Below, one piece after another: positions 14,521-22,874 of a stretch of DNA of 23,180 nt. The stretch covers positions 1 through 23,180 of IMG/VR virus record IMGVR_UViG_3300006802_009007. One strand, 5' to 3'. Positions within the stretch are counted from its first letter, which is position 1. Each line of letters begins with the position of its first letter. Source of the DNA: a virus. A model generated the notes under the pieces. It was not told the DNA's origin. It saw only the letters and a program-made list of their open reading frames with translations, and did not search any database. The translations under genes were made by a program, and so were the position numbers.

Positions 14521-15279
14521 ATGAAATTAAAAATTGAGAAATCAGCTACTATCATTACACCTACCATTGGCACCACTTTTCTTTTTGATTGTATCGAAAG
14601 TGTCCAAAATCAAACATATTCAAATTTAAAGCATCTGTTGGTAATAGATGGACCAGAATATAATGATCAAGTGAATTCTGTCTCTCAGGGAATGACAGGC
14701 GATAGAATCATTATTCAAAAAACTACAACACCCGAAAATACTGGCTCAAATGGTTTCTATGGTCATAGAATATATGCTGGATATCCACATCTAATTAATT
14801 CCGAATATATTTTATTTCTCGATGAAGATAATTGGCTAGAACCAAATCACGTTGAAACATTAATCGATCTGGTCGAAAAAAATAATTATGATTGGGCTTA
14901 TTCTCTAAGAAATATTTGCACCAAAGATAAGCAGTTTGTCGATACAGATTGTTGCGAAAGTATAGGCAGATGGCCTATCTTCTGGTCTACGGAAGAAAGA
15001 AGTGACAATTTAGTGGACACATCTTCATATTGTTTTCGCCGAGAATTTCTAATAAAAGTTTGTCAACATTGGCATTCTGGTTGGGGCGGAGACAGAAGAT
15101 TCTACAACATTCTCACCAAAATAATCAAGCACGATAATTATCATACTACAGGATTACACACCCTTAATTATAGACTTGATGATAATATGGAAAAGAAATA
15201 TGGATCAATAGATTTCTTTAAAAATGGCAATAACGTAATACTCGAAAAATATGGAGAATATCCTTGGAAAAAGACCTGA
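14521..15279 (+). CDS. Glycosyltransferase family 2-like
   Basis: A 252-residue protein with GT-A, family-2 layout: A-T-I-I-T-P-T-I-G at the N-terminus, S-V-Q-N-Q-T-Y-S-N-L-K-H (the S-hx-Q-T-h motif of GT2), L-L-V-I-D-G, a metal-binding D-E-D-N in Y-I-L-F-L-D-E-D-N, then S-Y-C-F-R-R-E and a W-G-G-D-R-R segment. It transfers a sugar from a nucleotide donor to an unknown acceptor. It is the first gene of a long + strand operon. The next gene starts at a TTG inside its last codons. Confidence 0.82.
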   Translation: MKLKIEKSATIITPTIGTTFLFDCIESVQNQTYSNLKHLLVIDGPEYNDQVNSVSQGMTGDRIIIQKTTTPENTGSNGFYGHRIYAGYPHLINSEYILFLDEDNWLEPNHVETLIDLVEKNNYDWAYSLRNICTKDKQFVDTDCCESIGRWPIFWSTEERSDNLVDTSSYCFRREFLIKVCQHWHSGWGGDRRFYNILTKIIKHDNYHTTGLHTLNYRLDDNMEKKYGSIDFFKNGNNVILEKYGEYPWKKT

Positions 15280-16160
15280 TAATAGGAAATGCAACTAATT
15301 ATGAATGGGATGATATAAAATATTGGATCAATTCAATAAAGAAAAGCGGATTTTCCGGAGATGTTATACTCGTTGCTTCTAATATAAGCAAAGAGACAAT
15401 TGATATTGTAAAGCAGAAAGGTGCAGTGCCTTTTCTTTATGGTAAAGAAACTCCTGAAGGTGATTATAAACTCGAATCAAATAATATTCCTCATGTTGCT
15501 CGATTTTTTTATATGTGGAATGCAATACATTCTAGAAAAGAAAGATATCGATATATAATAACAACTGATACAAGAGATGTTGTCTTCCAAAAAAATCCTT
15601 CAGAATGGATAGAAAATAATATAGGGCAGAAAAGGCTAATAGCTTCTTCAGAAGGTATGCGATATAAAAATGAACCTTGGGGCAATCAAAATCTTCTAGA
15701 TGCTTTTGGACCCTTTTTTCATAATGCACTAAAAGATGAACTAATTTATAATGTCGGCACTGTTGCCGGTACACATGATTATGTCGAAAGCTTGATGCTT
15801 ATGATCTTTCAGTTAAGCGTCAATCGCCCTATTCCTATTGTAGATCAGGCCACATTCAATTTTATTATCAATACATATCCTTATATCGACGACACTTTAT
15901 TCACTAAAAACGATGATGGTTGGTCAATTCAATTAGGAACAACCATCAAATCTGTAGAGTCTGGGTCAGGTGATTTAGGAAAAATATTTGGTGAAAATAC
16001 CTCCAAGCTTATTCAATATCAAATGTTATATGAAGATACACATCCTGTGATAGAGGATAATATAATAAAAAATAAAGAAGGTATTATATTTACTATAGTA
16101 CATCAATATGATAGAATACCAGAACTAAAAGAAAAGATAATGGAATTGTACGGAGAATAA
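15264..16160 (+). CDS. Putative glycosyltransferase (GT-A-like)
   Basis: A 298-residue protein beginning at a TTG. GGAG (15253-15256) lies seven bases before it, inside the upstream gene, and no in-frame ATG offers a better start. T-T-D-T-R-D-V-V-F-Q is a D-x-x-D type nucleotide-sugar site typical of GT8-like and related phage and bacterial enzymes. N-V-G-T-V-A-G-T and V-D-Q-A-T-F-N-F-I follow, a usual acceptor-side pattern. Substrate unknown. It overlaps the GT2 gene by 16 bases, and the next gene starts one base after its stop, so expression is coupled. Confidence 0.68.
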   Translation: MEKDLIIGNATNYEWDDIKYWINSIKKSGFSGDVILVASNISKETIDIVKQKGAVPFLYGKETPEGDYKLESNNIPHVARFFYMWNAIHSRKERYRYIITTDTRDVVFQKNPSEWIENNIGQKRLIASSEGMRYKNEPWGNQNLLDAFGPFFHNALKDELIYNVGTVAGTHDYVESLMLMIFQLSVNRPIPIVDQATFNFIINTYPYIDDTLFTKNDDGWSIQLGTTIKSVESGSGDLGKIFGENTSKLIQYQMLYEDTHPVIEDNIIKNKEGIIFTIVHQYDRIPELKEKIMELYGE

Positions 16161-16161
16161 T

Positions 16162-16743
16162 ATGGACCCAGAATTTTTTGATATTGAGCAACTAAAACAG
16201 GTAGGTCTATGGCCCTTTGATTTTTTACCTGCTTATGGTATTATTCCATATATCAATAGATATAGAGAAGAAACTGTCGGTATTGAGATAGGCGTATTAA
16301 AAGGCGAAACGAGTCATGAACTCTTATCTGCTTGTCCTAGAATCAAAAAGCTATATGGCGTAGATCCATATAAGGGTTACCAGGATCTAGATCGATTCAG
16401 AACCGAAGAGGATATGAAAAGATATCAAGAAATATGCAATAAGAATATGAATAAATTTGCAGATAGGTTTGAATTGATCGTTGATTCATCGGAAAATTCT
16501 GTGAATCGATTTTCCGACAATTCAATAGATTTTATATTCATTGATGGTCAACAAACATATGATAGTGTAAAGAATGAATTGCAATCATATTATCCAAAGA
16601 TCAAGAGTAGAGGTATGATATTTGGACACGATGGCAATCTAGAAAATATTATTAGAGCATATAAAGATTTCCGCAACGAGAATAAAATAAGGACTCCTTT
16701 ATGCAATTCAAAGAACTTCGTTTGGTTTTGGTATAAAAATTAA
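16162..16743 (+). CDS. Class I SAM-dependent methyltransferase
   Basis: A 193-residue protein with a Rossmann methyltransferase core: motif I V-G-I-E-I-G-V-L-K-G-E near residues 39-49, an acidic V-D-P at the end of strand 2 (Y-G-V-D-P-Y), and F-I-F-I-D-G-Q-Q-T-Y-D-S in the strand-4 region, as in the Methyltransf_24 type found in polysaccharide clusters. It probably methylates a sugar or an amino sugar on the glycan built by this operon. CGGAG ahead of the ATG supports the start. Confidence 0.8.
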   Translation: MDPEFFDIEQLKQVGLWPFDFLPAYGIIPYINRYREETVGIEIGVLKGETSHELLSACPRIKKLYGVDPYKGYQDLDRFRTEEDMKRYQEICNKNMNKFADRFELIVDSSENSVNRFSDNSIDFIFIDGQQTYDSVKNELQSYYPKIKSRGMIFGHDGNLENIIRAYKDFRNENKIRTPLCNSKNFVWFWYKN

Positions 16744-16744
16744 A

Positions 16745-17374
16745 ATGTCATATTCACAGCAAACCGAAATGATAGAATGCGATGTTGATGGAGTAAGTCA
16801 ATGGATGAAAATTATTGACGATAGCGCATTTGTAGATGTTATAGAAGGCTGGAAAATTTCAGTTAAAGAAACATACCTCAAACATACTGTCAAGAAAGAT
16901 GTTGTTATACAAGCCGGCGGGTACTGTGGCATTTTTCCTAGACTTTTATCTCAAATATTCGATACTGTCTATACTTTTGAACCTGATCCTTTAAACTTTT
17001 TCTGTCTTACAAATAACTGTCAGGAGAGCAACATAATCAAGGCGCAGGGTGCTTTAGGAGATTCCAATGAATTGATTACGCCTATCATAAGAGTTAATAC
17101 AAATAGAGGTATGAATGTAGTATTACATGACATAGCATCAAAGATTCCAACTTATAGAATAGATGATTTTGCACTGAAATCCTGCGATTTTATTCAACTT
17201 GATACAGAAGGTCATGAATATAAAATTCTGAAAGGTGCCATTAAAACTATAGACAAGTTTCGTCCAGTAATCTCGGTCGAAGATACGAACAACTCAATAG
17301 AGAATTTACTAAAAGATTTCGGCTATTCAAAGAGAGATAAAACTTTCAGGGATACCATATATGCAACAGAATAA
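16745..17374 (+). CDS. FkbM-family methyltransferase
   Basis: A 209-residue protein. A-G-G-Y-C-G-I-F (57-64) is motif I, with F-E-P-D-P (78-82), and the diagnostic FkbM C-terminal block I-Q-L-D-T-E-G-H-E-Y-K-I-L-K-G-A (150-165) follows. This family O-methylates sugars or polyketides. A second methyltransferase beside the previous one suggests two methylations on the same glycan or on two residues. Its end overlaps the GT10 start by 14 bases. Confidence 0.88.
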   Translation: MSYSQQTEMIECDVDGVSQWMKIIDDSAFVDVIEGWKISVKETYLKHTVKKDVVIQAGGYCGIFPRLLSQIFDTVYTFEPDPLNFFCLTNNCQESNIIKAQGALGDSNELITPIIRVNTNRGMNVVLHDIASKIPTYRIDDFALKSCDFIQLDTEGHEYKILKGAIKTIDKFRPVISVEDTNNSIENLLKDFGYSKRDKTFRDTIYATE

Positions 17375-18245
17375 ACCTTCTTTAAGACTCGGTTTTACCG
17401 ATAGTTTTGAATCAATAGAATCGTTTTTCATTGATGTGCTATCAAAAGAATTTGATATTATCAGAGATGATGCAAATCCAAATTATCTTATTTTTTGCGA
17501 TGAAACTTTTGGTACAAATAATAGGTCATATGACTCAACTAAAGTTATAAAGATTTTCTTTACAGGAGAAAATAGAAGGCCGTGGAACTATGCCGCACAT
17601 AAGTTTATAACATTTGATCATATTGTAACAAACAGGCACTATAGACTTCCATTATATGTAGTTGATGATTTTCTCTATCAGAGAGATTTAAATTTACCTA
17701 CTATCTCAAATATAGAAAGAAATTCTAATGTTAAAGATAAAAGTGGATTCTGTTCGTTTGTTGTAAAGAACTCAGCATGTGAAGAGAGAAATAATATCTT
17801 TCATAAAATATCACAATATAAAAAGGTAGATTCTGCTGGGCCACTATTTAATAACATGGGTGAATTTTTATCTGGAGAGCCATCAAAATTTCACACATCT
17901 AAGTTTGACTTTATAAGATCCAGAAAGTTCAATATTTGCTACGAGAATTCTTCTTATCCAGGATATGTTACTGAAAAACTCTATCATGCACTGTATTGTA
18001 ATACAATTCCAATTTATTGGGGTAGCCCAACAGTTCAGATAGATTTTAATCCAGATGCATTTATCAATAGACTCGATTACAAAAATGATGAAGAGATGAT
18101 TGATAGAATTATCGAACTTGATACTGATGATGACAAGTATAATGAAATGCTAAAACAACCGATTCTTAATCCAAGAAATAATTTCTTCGATATGAATAGA
18201 TTCAATTATTGGTTTAAAAACAATGTGTATAGAGGTTTGCTATGA
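17361..18245 (+). CDS. GT10-family fucosyltransferase
   Basis: A 294-residue protein with the GT10 (alpha-1,3/1,4-fucosyltransferase) signatures: F-T-G-E-N-R-R-P (67-74), then F-N-I-C-Y-E-N-S-S-Y-P-G-Y-V-T-E-K (190-206), then L-Y-C-N-T-I-P-I-Y-W-G-S (211-222). These are the GDP-fucose-binding and catalytic regions of the family. The donor is expected to be GDP-L-fucose, or a related GDP-deoxysugar, and the same operon encodes gmd and fcl, which make it. The product would be a fucosylated glycan; whether on the virion, phage DNA or host envelope is unknown. It overlaps both neighbours. Confidence 0.9.
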   Translation: MQQNKPSLRLGFTDSFESIESFFIDVLSKEFDIIRDDANPNYLIFCDETFGTNNRSYDSTKVIKIFFTGENRRPWNYAAHKFITFDHIVTNRHYRLPLYVVDDFLYQRDLNLPTISNIERNSNVKDKSGFCSFVVKNSACEERNNIFHKISQYKKVDSAGPLFNNMGEFLSGEPSKFHTSKFDFIRSRKFNICYENSSYPGYVTEKLYHALYCNTIPIYWGSPTVQIDFNPDAFINRLDYKNDEEMIDRIIELDTDDDKYNEMLKQPILNPRNNFFDMNRFNYWFKNNVYRGLL

Positions 18246-18955
18246 GAGTTGCAGTTTGTTTGTCTGGTCAACCAAGAAGTTATAAAATTGGTTATGAATA
18301 TATTAAGAAAAACATTTTAGATACTGCTAATGTAGATGTGTTTTGTCATACCACTTGGAATTCTGAAAAAGATGAATTTCCAAATTTGAATATCTATAAG
18401 CCGAAAGCACTATTGGTAGAAGAACCACTCAACCCTGATCTATCTAAGTACACCAGAGTTCCACCTCCACAGCCAAATTGGAAAGTTAAAAATCCAGCAC
18501 TGGCAACATACAGTCAGTTGTATTCAATACACAAGGCTAATGAATTAAAATGTTCATACGAAGAGAGACACAATTTCGTCTATGATTGGGTTATTCGCAT
18601 TAGATACGACTTTGCTATTAATGCTAAAATACCATTTGATAAATTAGATAATAGCAAACTTTATGTTCCAAACTGTAGAATGACTCCTAATAGAGATTTT
18701 GGTAATGACCAATTTGCATTTTCTTCATCTAATAATATGAATAAGTACTCTAAAACTTTTATCAATATAGACAAGTTCTATGATAAGGGAACTATAATGA
18801 TTGGAGAAGAAATGATGAGTTCTAACTGGAAAGAAAATAATTTGATAGGAGAAAATCTTCTATATGTTGACATAAATCATCCATTTCCACCTGGTCAATA
18901 TAATGGTACACCACATTCATTGATTCGTGAAGATATGGAAGAATGGCAGAAGTAA
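18242..18955 (+). CDS. Glycosyltransferase-like protein, family uncertain
   Basis: A 237-residue protein. It opens V-A-V-C-L-S-G-Q-P-R-S-Y, then D-V-F-C-H-T-T-W, and has W-V-I-R-I-R-Y-D-F in the middle, where D likely takes the place of the metal-binding DXD of GT-A enzymes. I recall similar proteins in bacterial and viral polysaccharide clusters, but cannot give the substrate. It overlaps the GT10 gene by four bases (ATGA) and the kinase-like gene by 13. Confidence 0.55.
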   Translation: MRVAVCLSGQPRSYKIGYEYIKKNILDTANVDVFCHTTWNSEKDEFPNLNIYKPKALLVEEPLNPDLSKYTRVPPPQPNWKVKNPALATYSQLYSIHKANELKCSYEERHNFVYDWVIRIRYDFAINAKIPFDKLDNSKLYVPNCRMTPNRDFGNDQFAFSSSNNMNKYSKTFINIDKFYDKGTIMIGEEMMSSNWKENNLIGENLLYVDINHPFPPGQYNGTPHSLIREDMEEWQK

Positions 18956-19689
18956 TTAGAAAGTTGTCTGGGCACTCTGGTAGTGAAGTTTATATTATAA
19001 AAGATAATAAAAGAATATTTGTCAAGAAGATAGGCAATACTTCTAGAAATCTTGAAAGAATAAAAATTCTTACGAATATAGGTTTGAATCTACCAGAAAT
19101 ATACTCAGAATATGATGATGTATATGAAATGGAGTACATCAAAAATATTGATATGAAAACATATCTACTGAAGAATGGTGTAAATGATATTACTGATTAC
19201 ATACACCATGTCATATCTATATTAACAAAAAGATGTATCAAAAAAGATTATACAAATGTTTATAAAGATAAGCTGAACAAAATAAATTTTGAAGACTATA
19301 GTATAACATTCAATAAGGAAGATTTATTTGATAGGCTACCAAAAATATTACCAAGTACTGAATATCACGGAGACTTTACATTAGATAATATACTGTTTGA
19401 TATTGAGTCTAAGACATTTAGACTTATTGATCCGCTAACAACAGAATATGATTCTTATGTATTTGATTTGGCTAAACTTAGACAGGATTTGGTGTGTGGT
19501 TGGTTTGTTAGAAAAGAAGATATAAATTTAAAAATAAAACTTGATAGCATAAATTTTAGATTGACAAACTATGATTTTTATGATAATAATTACATATTAA
19601 TAATGATGTTGTTAAGAATTCTACCATATTCAAAGAGTTTAGATGATATCAATTTTTTAGTTGAGAGGATAAATTTATTATGGAAGTGA
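18943..19689 (+). CDS. APH/choline-kinase-like phosphotransferase
   Basis: A 248-residue protein of the aminoglycoside-phosphotransferase/choline-kinase fold: an N-lobe lysine (28 or 29) in F-V-K-K, a Brenner motif H-G-D-F-T-L-D-N (142-149) and a metal-binding I-D-P (162-164). Substrate is unlikely to be an antibiotic given the context. It is followed by a cytidylyl/nucleotidyltransferase-HAD fusion, an arrangement like LicA-LicC for phosphocholine or of sugar/alcohol activation in capsules. Very AT-rich, overlapping the next gene by ten bases. Confidence 0.75.
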   Translation: MAEVIRKLSGHSGSEVYIIKDNKRIFVKKIGNTSRNLERIKILTNIGLNLPEIYSEYDDVYEMEYIKNIDMKTYLLKNGVNDITDYIHHVISILTKRCIKKDYTNVYKDKLNKINFEDYSITFNKEDLFDRLPKILPSTEYHGDFTLDNILFDIESKTFRLIDPLTTEYDSYVFDLAKLRQDLVCGWFVRKEDINLKIKLDSINFRLTNYDFYDNNYILIMMLLRILPYSKSLDDINFLVERINLLWK

Positions 19690-20696
19690 TAGTACCGTGT
19701 GCTGGTCGATCTTCAAGATTTCCTGGCGTTAGACCAAAATATCTTTTAACAGATTATTCTGGAAAGATGATGATTGAAAATGCAGTGAAGAGTTATATTG
19801 ATAAGTTTAATATCACTGTAATAATCTTGAAAGAACATGATGAAAAATATGAAGCAAAAAGAAAGTTGACGGAGGCCTTTGGTGATAGTGTCAACATTGT
19901 GGTGCTGGAAAATGAGACATCAGGTCCAGCAGAAACTGTATACCAAGGTCTATTAAGAAGTTCTAGAATTTCGAAAGATAGCCCAATTCTAATTAAAGAT
20001 TGTGACGGTTTTTATGAATCAAAAAATGAAAACGGTAATGTTATCTATGTTGCAAAATTATCAAAGCATCCTAAAATCAGAACAGCTTCAGCAAAAAGTT
20101 TTACCATTACAAATAATCAGGGTATTGTTACCACAGTTGTTGAAAAAAAGATTGTGAGTGATAACTTTTGTGTTGGTGGATATCAGTTCGAATCTGCTAA
20201 TACTTTCATGAAAGCCTATGAAAGTATTCAAGTATCTGGTGAAATTTTTGTATCACATATTATTGATTATTTAATTAATCATGATAATATATTTGTTGAA
20301 AGTGAAGTTGAAAATTTTGTTGATGTCGGTGTTTTAGAAGATTGGAGAGACTATAATAATAAACCAACATACTTCTGTGATATTGATGGTACAATAGTAA
20401 AATCAAAATTCAATTATTTGAGTGATGTTGAACCAATTCAAAGTAATATTGATGTTCTACTAAAGGAACTTGATAGAGGCTGTAAAATTATTTTTGTAAC
20501 ATCTAGACCTAAGAAATATGAAAGTATTACTAGAGAAATGCTTAATGCACTAGGTTTTTATGGTTGTCAATTGATAACAGAAGTTCATCATAGCAAGAGG
20601 ATATTGATAAATGATTTTGCAAACACAAATCCATATCCAACTGCACAAGCAATAAACATTAAACGAGATGATGATAATTTAAAGGACTACATATGA
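19680..20696 (+). CDS. Nucleotidyltransferase-HAD phosphatase fusion
   Basis: A 338-residue two-domain protein. The N-terminal part (about 1-225) is a sugar-nucleotide-type nucleotidyltransferase: A-G-R-S-S-R-F (8-14), a P-K (19-20) that completes the NTP-binding loop, and D-C-D-G (107-110) as metal site. The C-terminal part is a small HAD phosphatase: D-I-D-G-T (234-238), F-V-T-S-R-P, and a later K-R-I-L-I-N-D-F. It likely activates the product of the upstream kinase as an NDP derivative, with the HAD domain trimming a phosphate. This is inference from gene order. It overlaps the epimerase start by four bases. Confidence 0.78.
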   Translation: MEVIVPCAGRSSRFPGVRPKYLLTDYSGKMMIENAVKSYIDKFNITVIILKEHDEKYEAKRKLTEAFGDSVNIVVLENETSGPAETVYQGLLRSSRISKDSPILIKDCDGFYESKNENGNVIYVAKLSKHPKIRTASAKSFTITNNQGIVTTVVEKKIVSDNFCVGGYQFESANTFMKAYESIQVSGEIFVSHIIDYLINHDNIFVESEVENFVDVGVLEDWRDYNNKPTYFCDIDGTIVKSKFNYLSDVEPIQSNIDVLLKELDRGCKIIFVTSRPKKYESITREMLNALGFYGCQLITEVHHSKRILINDFANTNPYPTAQAINIKRDDDNLKDYI

Positions 20697-21710
20697 ATAT
20701 TCTTATAACTGGTGCAGCAGGTGGTATAGGCTCAACTTTAACTCTTATGCTTAGAGATAAAGAATACAATATATCTGGGTTAGATAACCTCAACAACGGA
20801 TATATTGAAAATTTATATGAAAATGGTAAGCTAATATGCAACCACTTTTATGAAAAAGATATCAGAGATGTTACATCACTGGAAGATATAGTTCGAAGAG
20901 AGAACATTGAATGTGTCATACATTTAGCTGCTATCACTGCTTTACCATCCTGTGAAGTTGACCCTTGCGAATGTATTAATGTAAATGTTGCCGGTACAGC
21001 TTCAGTATTGAATGCTGCAAGACTTTCTGGAGCAAGAGTTATCTTTGCCAGTACCTCTGCAATATATGAAAATAACACTATAGATGAGGCGCCATTTACT
21101 GAAGATATTGGAGTTTCACCTAGATTGATTTATCCACTTTCGAAAATGATGTGTGAAAACCTAATTAATTCATATATAAAAAATTATGATTTGAGTGTAA
21201 CAACTCTTAGATTCTTCAATGTGTTTGGACCCAGACAAGATATATATAGAAAGTCACCACCTCTAATAAACTATATTGTTAGAGAAGTTAAGAAAAATAT
21301 AAAGCTAAACTTCTTTTCAAATGGAGAACAGACTAGATTATGTTCATGTGAATGATGTTGTTACTTTAATCGAATTGTGTTTGAATAATAAAAAATCTAT
21401 TGGTGAAATTTTCAATGTTTGTACATCAACTGGTACATCAGTAAAAGATATAATTTATTATGCTGAAGAGGCATTTGGTAAAAAAATTGACTATTCTTTC
21501 AATGAACCAAAAAGATTTTGGGAAAATTATGATAAACTATATCATGGTGCAAATTCATTGGATGAGGAAGTAATTAAAAAAGAGGTTAACAAGTATGCAA
21601 TAGGATCTTATGAAAAGGCAAAAAAAATATTGAAATGGCAACCTAACACAGATATAAAGAATCTTATGATTAATACTATGAAAGAAAATTATGACAAACT
21701 CATTATGTAA
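20693..21710 (+). pseudogene. NAD-dependent epimerase/dehydratase, frameshifted
   Basis: Two overlapping frames make one extended short-chain dehydrogenase. 20693-21355 holds the Rossmann motif G-A-A-G-G-I-G (7-13), A-S-T-S-A-I-Y, and Y-P-L-S-K (147-151), the catalytic Tyr and Lys. It then runs N-G-E-Q-T-R and leaves the family consensus, stopping at 21355. The other frame, from at least 21336, continues D-Y-V-H-V-N-D-V-V, which is the expected continuation of the epimerase family's Q-T-R-D-Y-V-H-V. The break fits loss of GA from AGAGAT near 21335-21338. It could be a true inactivation, a programmed shift, a reinitiated split gene starting at 21321, or an assembly error. A UDP-sugar 4-epimerase-like role was likely. 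It overlaps the DUF1289 gene by 20 bases. Confidence 0.7.
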
Positions 21711-21873
21711 GAAAGTTTGTGCATACATAGAGAAAACAAATATCTGTAGAGGTTGTGGCCGAACAGATTTTGAAATACAAGAGTGGTTCTATTGTAGTGA
21801 TGAGCGAAAGAAAGAAATCGCAAAGACAGCTAGGGCTAGATCCAAACAACTAAGAAGTGAAGGTAAGTTATAA
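21691..21873 (+). CDS. DUF1289-family small cysteine protein
   Basis: A 60-residue protein with C6, C10, C19 and C22 in the arrangement C-x3-C ... C-x2-C-G-R-T, then E-I-Q-E-W and a basic C-terminal helix. This matches DUF1289, small probable metal-binding proteins of proteobacteria, with no known role that I can name. It overlaps the epimerase end and its stop overlaps the gmd start (taATGa), so it is translated with the glycan operon. Confidence 0.8.
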   Translation: MTNSLCKKVCAYIEKTNICRGCGRTDFEIQEWFYCSDERKKEIAKTARARSKQLRSEGKL

Positions 21874-22874
21874 TGAAGAGAGCCCTGATTACGGGTATCA
21901 CTGGGCAAGACGGTTCGTATCTAGCTGAACTGCTCTTGTCTAAGGGATATGAAGTTCATGGTGTAGTTCGCCGTTCTTCAATGATAAACACTCACCGCAT
22001 TGACCACATCTATCCAAATATCAATCTACATTATGGTGATGTAACAGATGCACTGAACATGTTTAGCGTTGTTGATAAGGTATTACCAGATGAGATTTAC
22101 AATCTAGCAGCACAGAGTCATGTGAAGGTATCATTTGAGATGCCAGAGTATACAGCACAAGTTGATGCTCTTGGCACACTCAGAGTTCTAGAAGCTGTTA
22201 GAACTATCAAGCCAGAGTGTAGAGTGTATCAAGCATCAACATCTGAACTATACGGGCTTGTACAAGAAGTGCCGCAGTCAGAGACAACACCATTCTATCC
22301 ACGCTCACCTTATGGTGTAGCAAAGATATATGGTTACTGGATTACAAAGAACTATCGTGAAGCATATGACATGTATGCGTGTACGGGCATTCTATTTAAT
22401 CACGAAAGCCCTCGCCGTGGTGAGACATTCGTAACTCGCAAGATTACGATTGGTCTAAAGAACATCGCAGATAGCAATCAACAAGTTCTGAAGCTGGGTA
22501 ACCTAAATGCTCTAAGAGATTGGGGTCATGCTAGAGATTATGTTGAAGCCATGTGGCTGATGCTACAGCAAGACAAGCCAGATGATTTTGTCATCGCTAC
22601 TGGCAAGCAATATTCAGTTCGTGAGTTTGTCGAGAAGTGTGCGACATACTTTGATATGGATATTGTCTGGCGGGGTGAAGGTCTGGATGAGATTGGTATT
22701 GACACAAAGACAGGTAAGACAGTTATCGCTGTTGATCCAAGATACTTCAGACCAACTGAAGTTGAGACACTGCTTGGTGACCCAACAAAGGCTAAGACGG
22801 TTCTTGGTTGGCAACCAAAGACTAAATTTGATGACCTTGTGAAGGAGATGTGTGAACATGAAACCGGACGATAA
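21873..22874 (+). CDS. gmd: GDP-mannose 4,6-dehydratase
   Basis: A 333-residue extended SDR enzyme: NADP-binding G-I-T-G-Q-D-G (8-14), R-R-S-S (33-36), catalytic S-T-S-E (122-125), and Y147-x3-K151 in [13 protein letters not shown] and [16 protein letters not shown] are GMD hallmarks. It converts GDP-D-mannose to GDP-4-keto-6-deoxy-mannose, the first step to GDP-L-fucose or other 6-deoxy sugars. Base composition is visibly less AT-rich than the preceding genes, suggesting separate acquisition. It overlaps fcl by 17 bases. Confidence 0.95.
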   Translation: MKRALITGITGQDGSYLAELLLSKGYEVHGVVRRSSMINTHRIDHIYPNINLHYGDVTDALNMFSVVDKVLPDEIYNLAAQSHVKVSFEMPEYTAQVDALGTLRVLEAVRTIKPECRVYQASTSELYGLVQEVPQSETTPFYPRSPYGVAKIYGYWITKNYREAYDMYACTGILFNHESPRRGETFVTRKITIGLKNIADSNQQVLKLGNLNALRDWGHARDYVEAMWLMLQQDKPDDFVIATGKQYSVREFVEKCATYFDMDIVWRGEGLDEIGIDTKTGKTVIAVDPRYFRPTEVETLLGDPTKAKTVLGWQPKTKFDDLVKEMCEHETGR

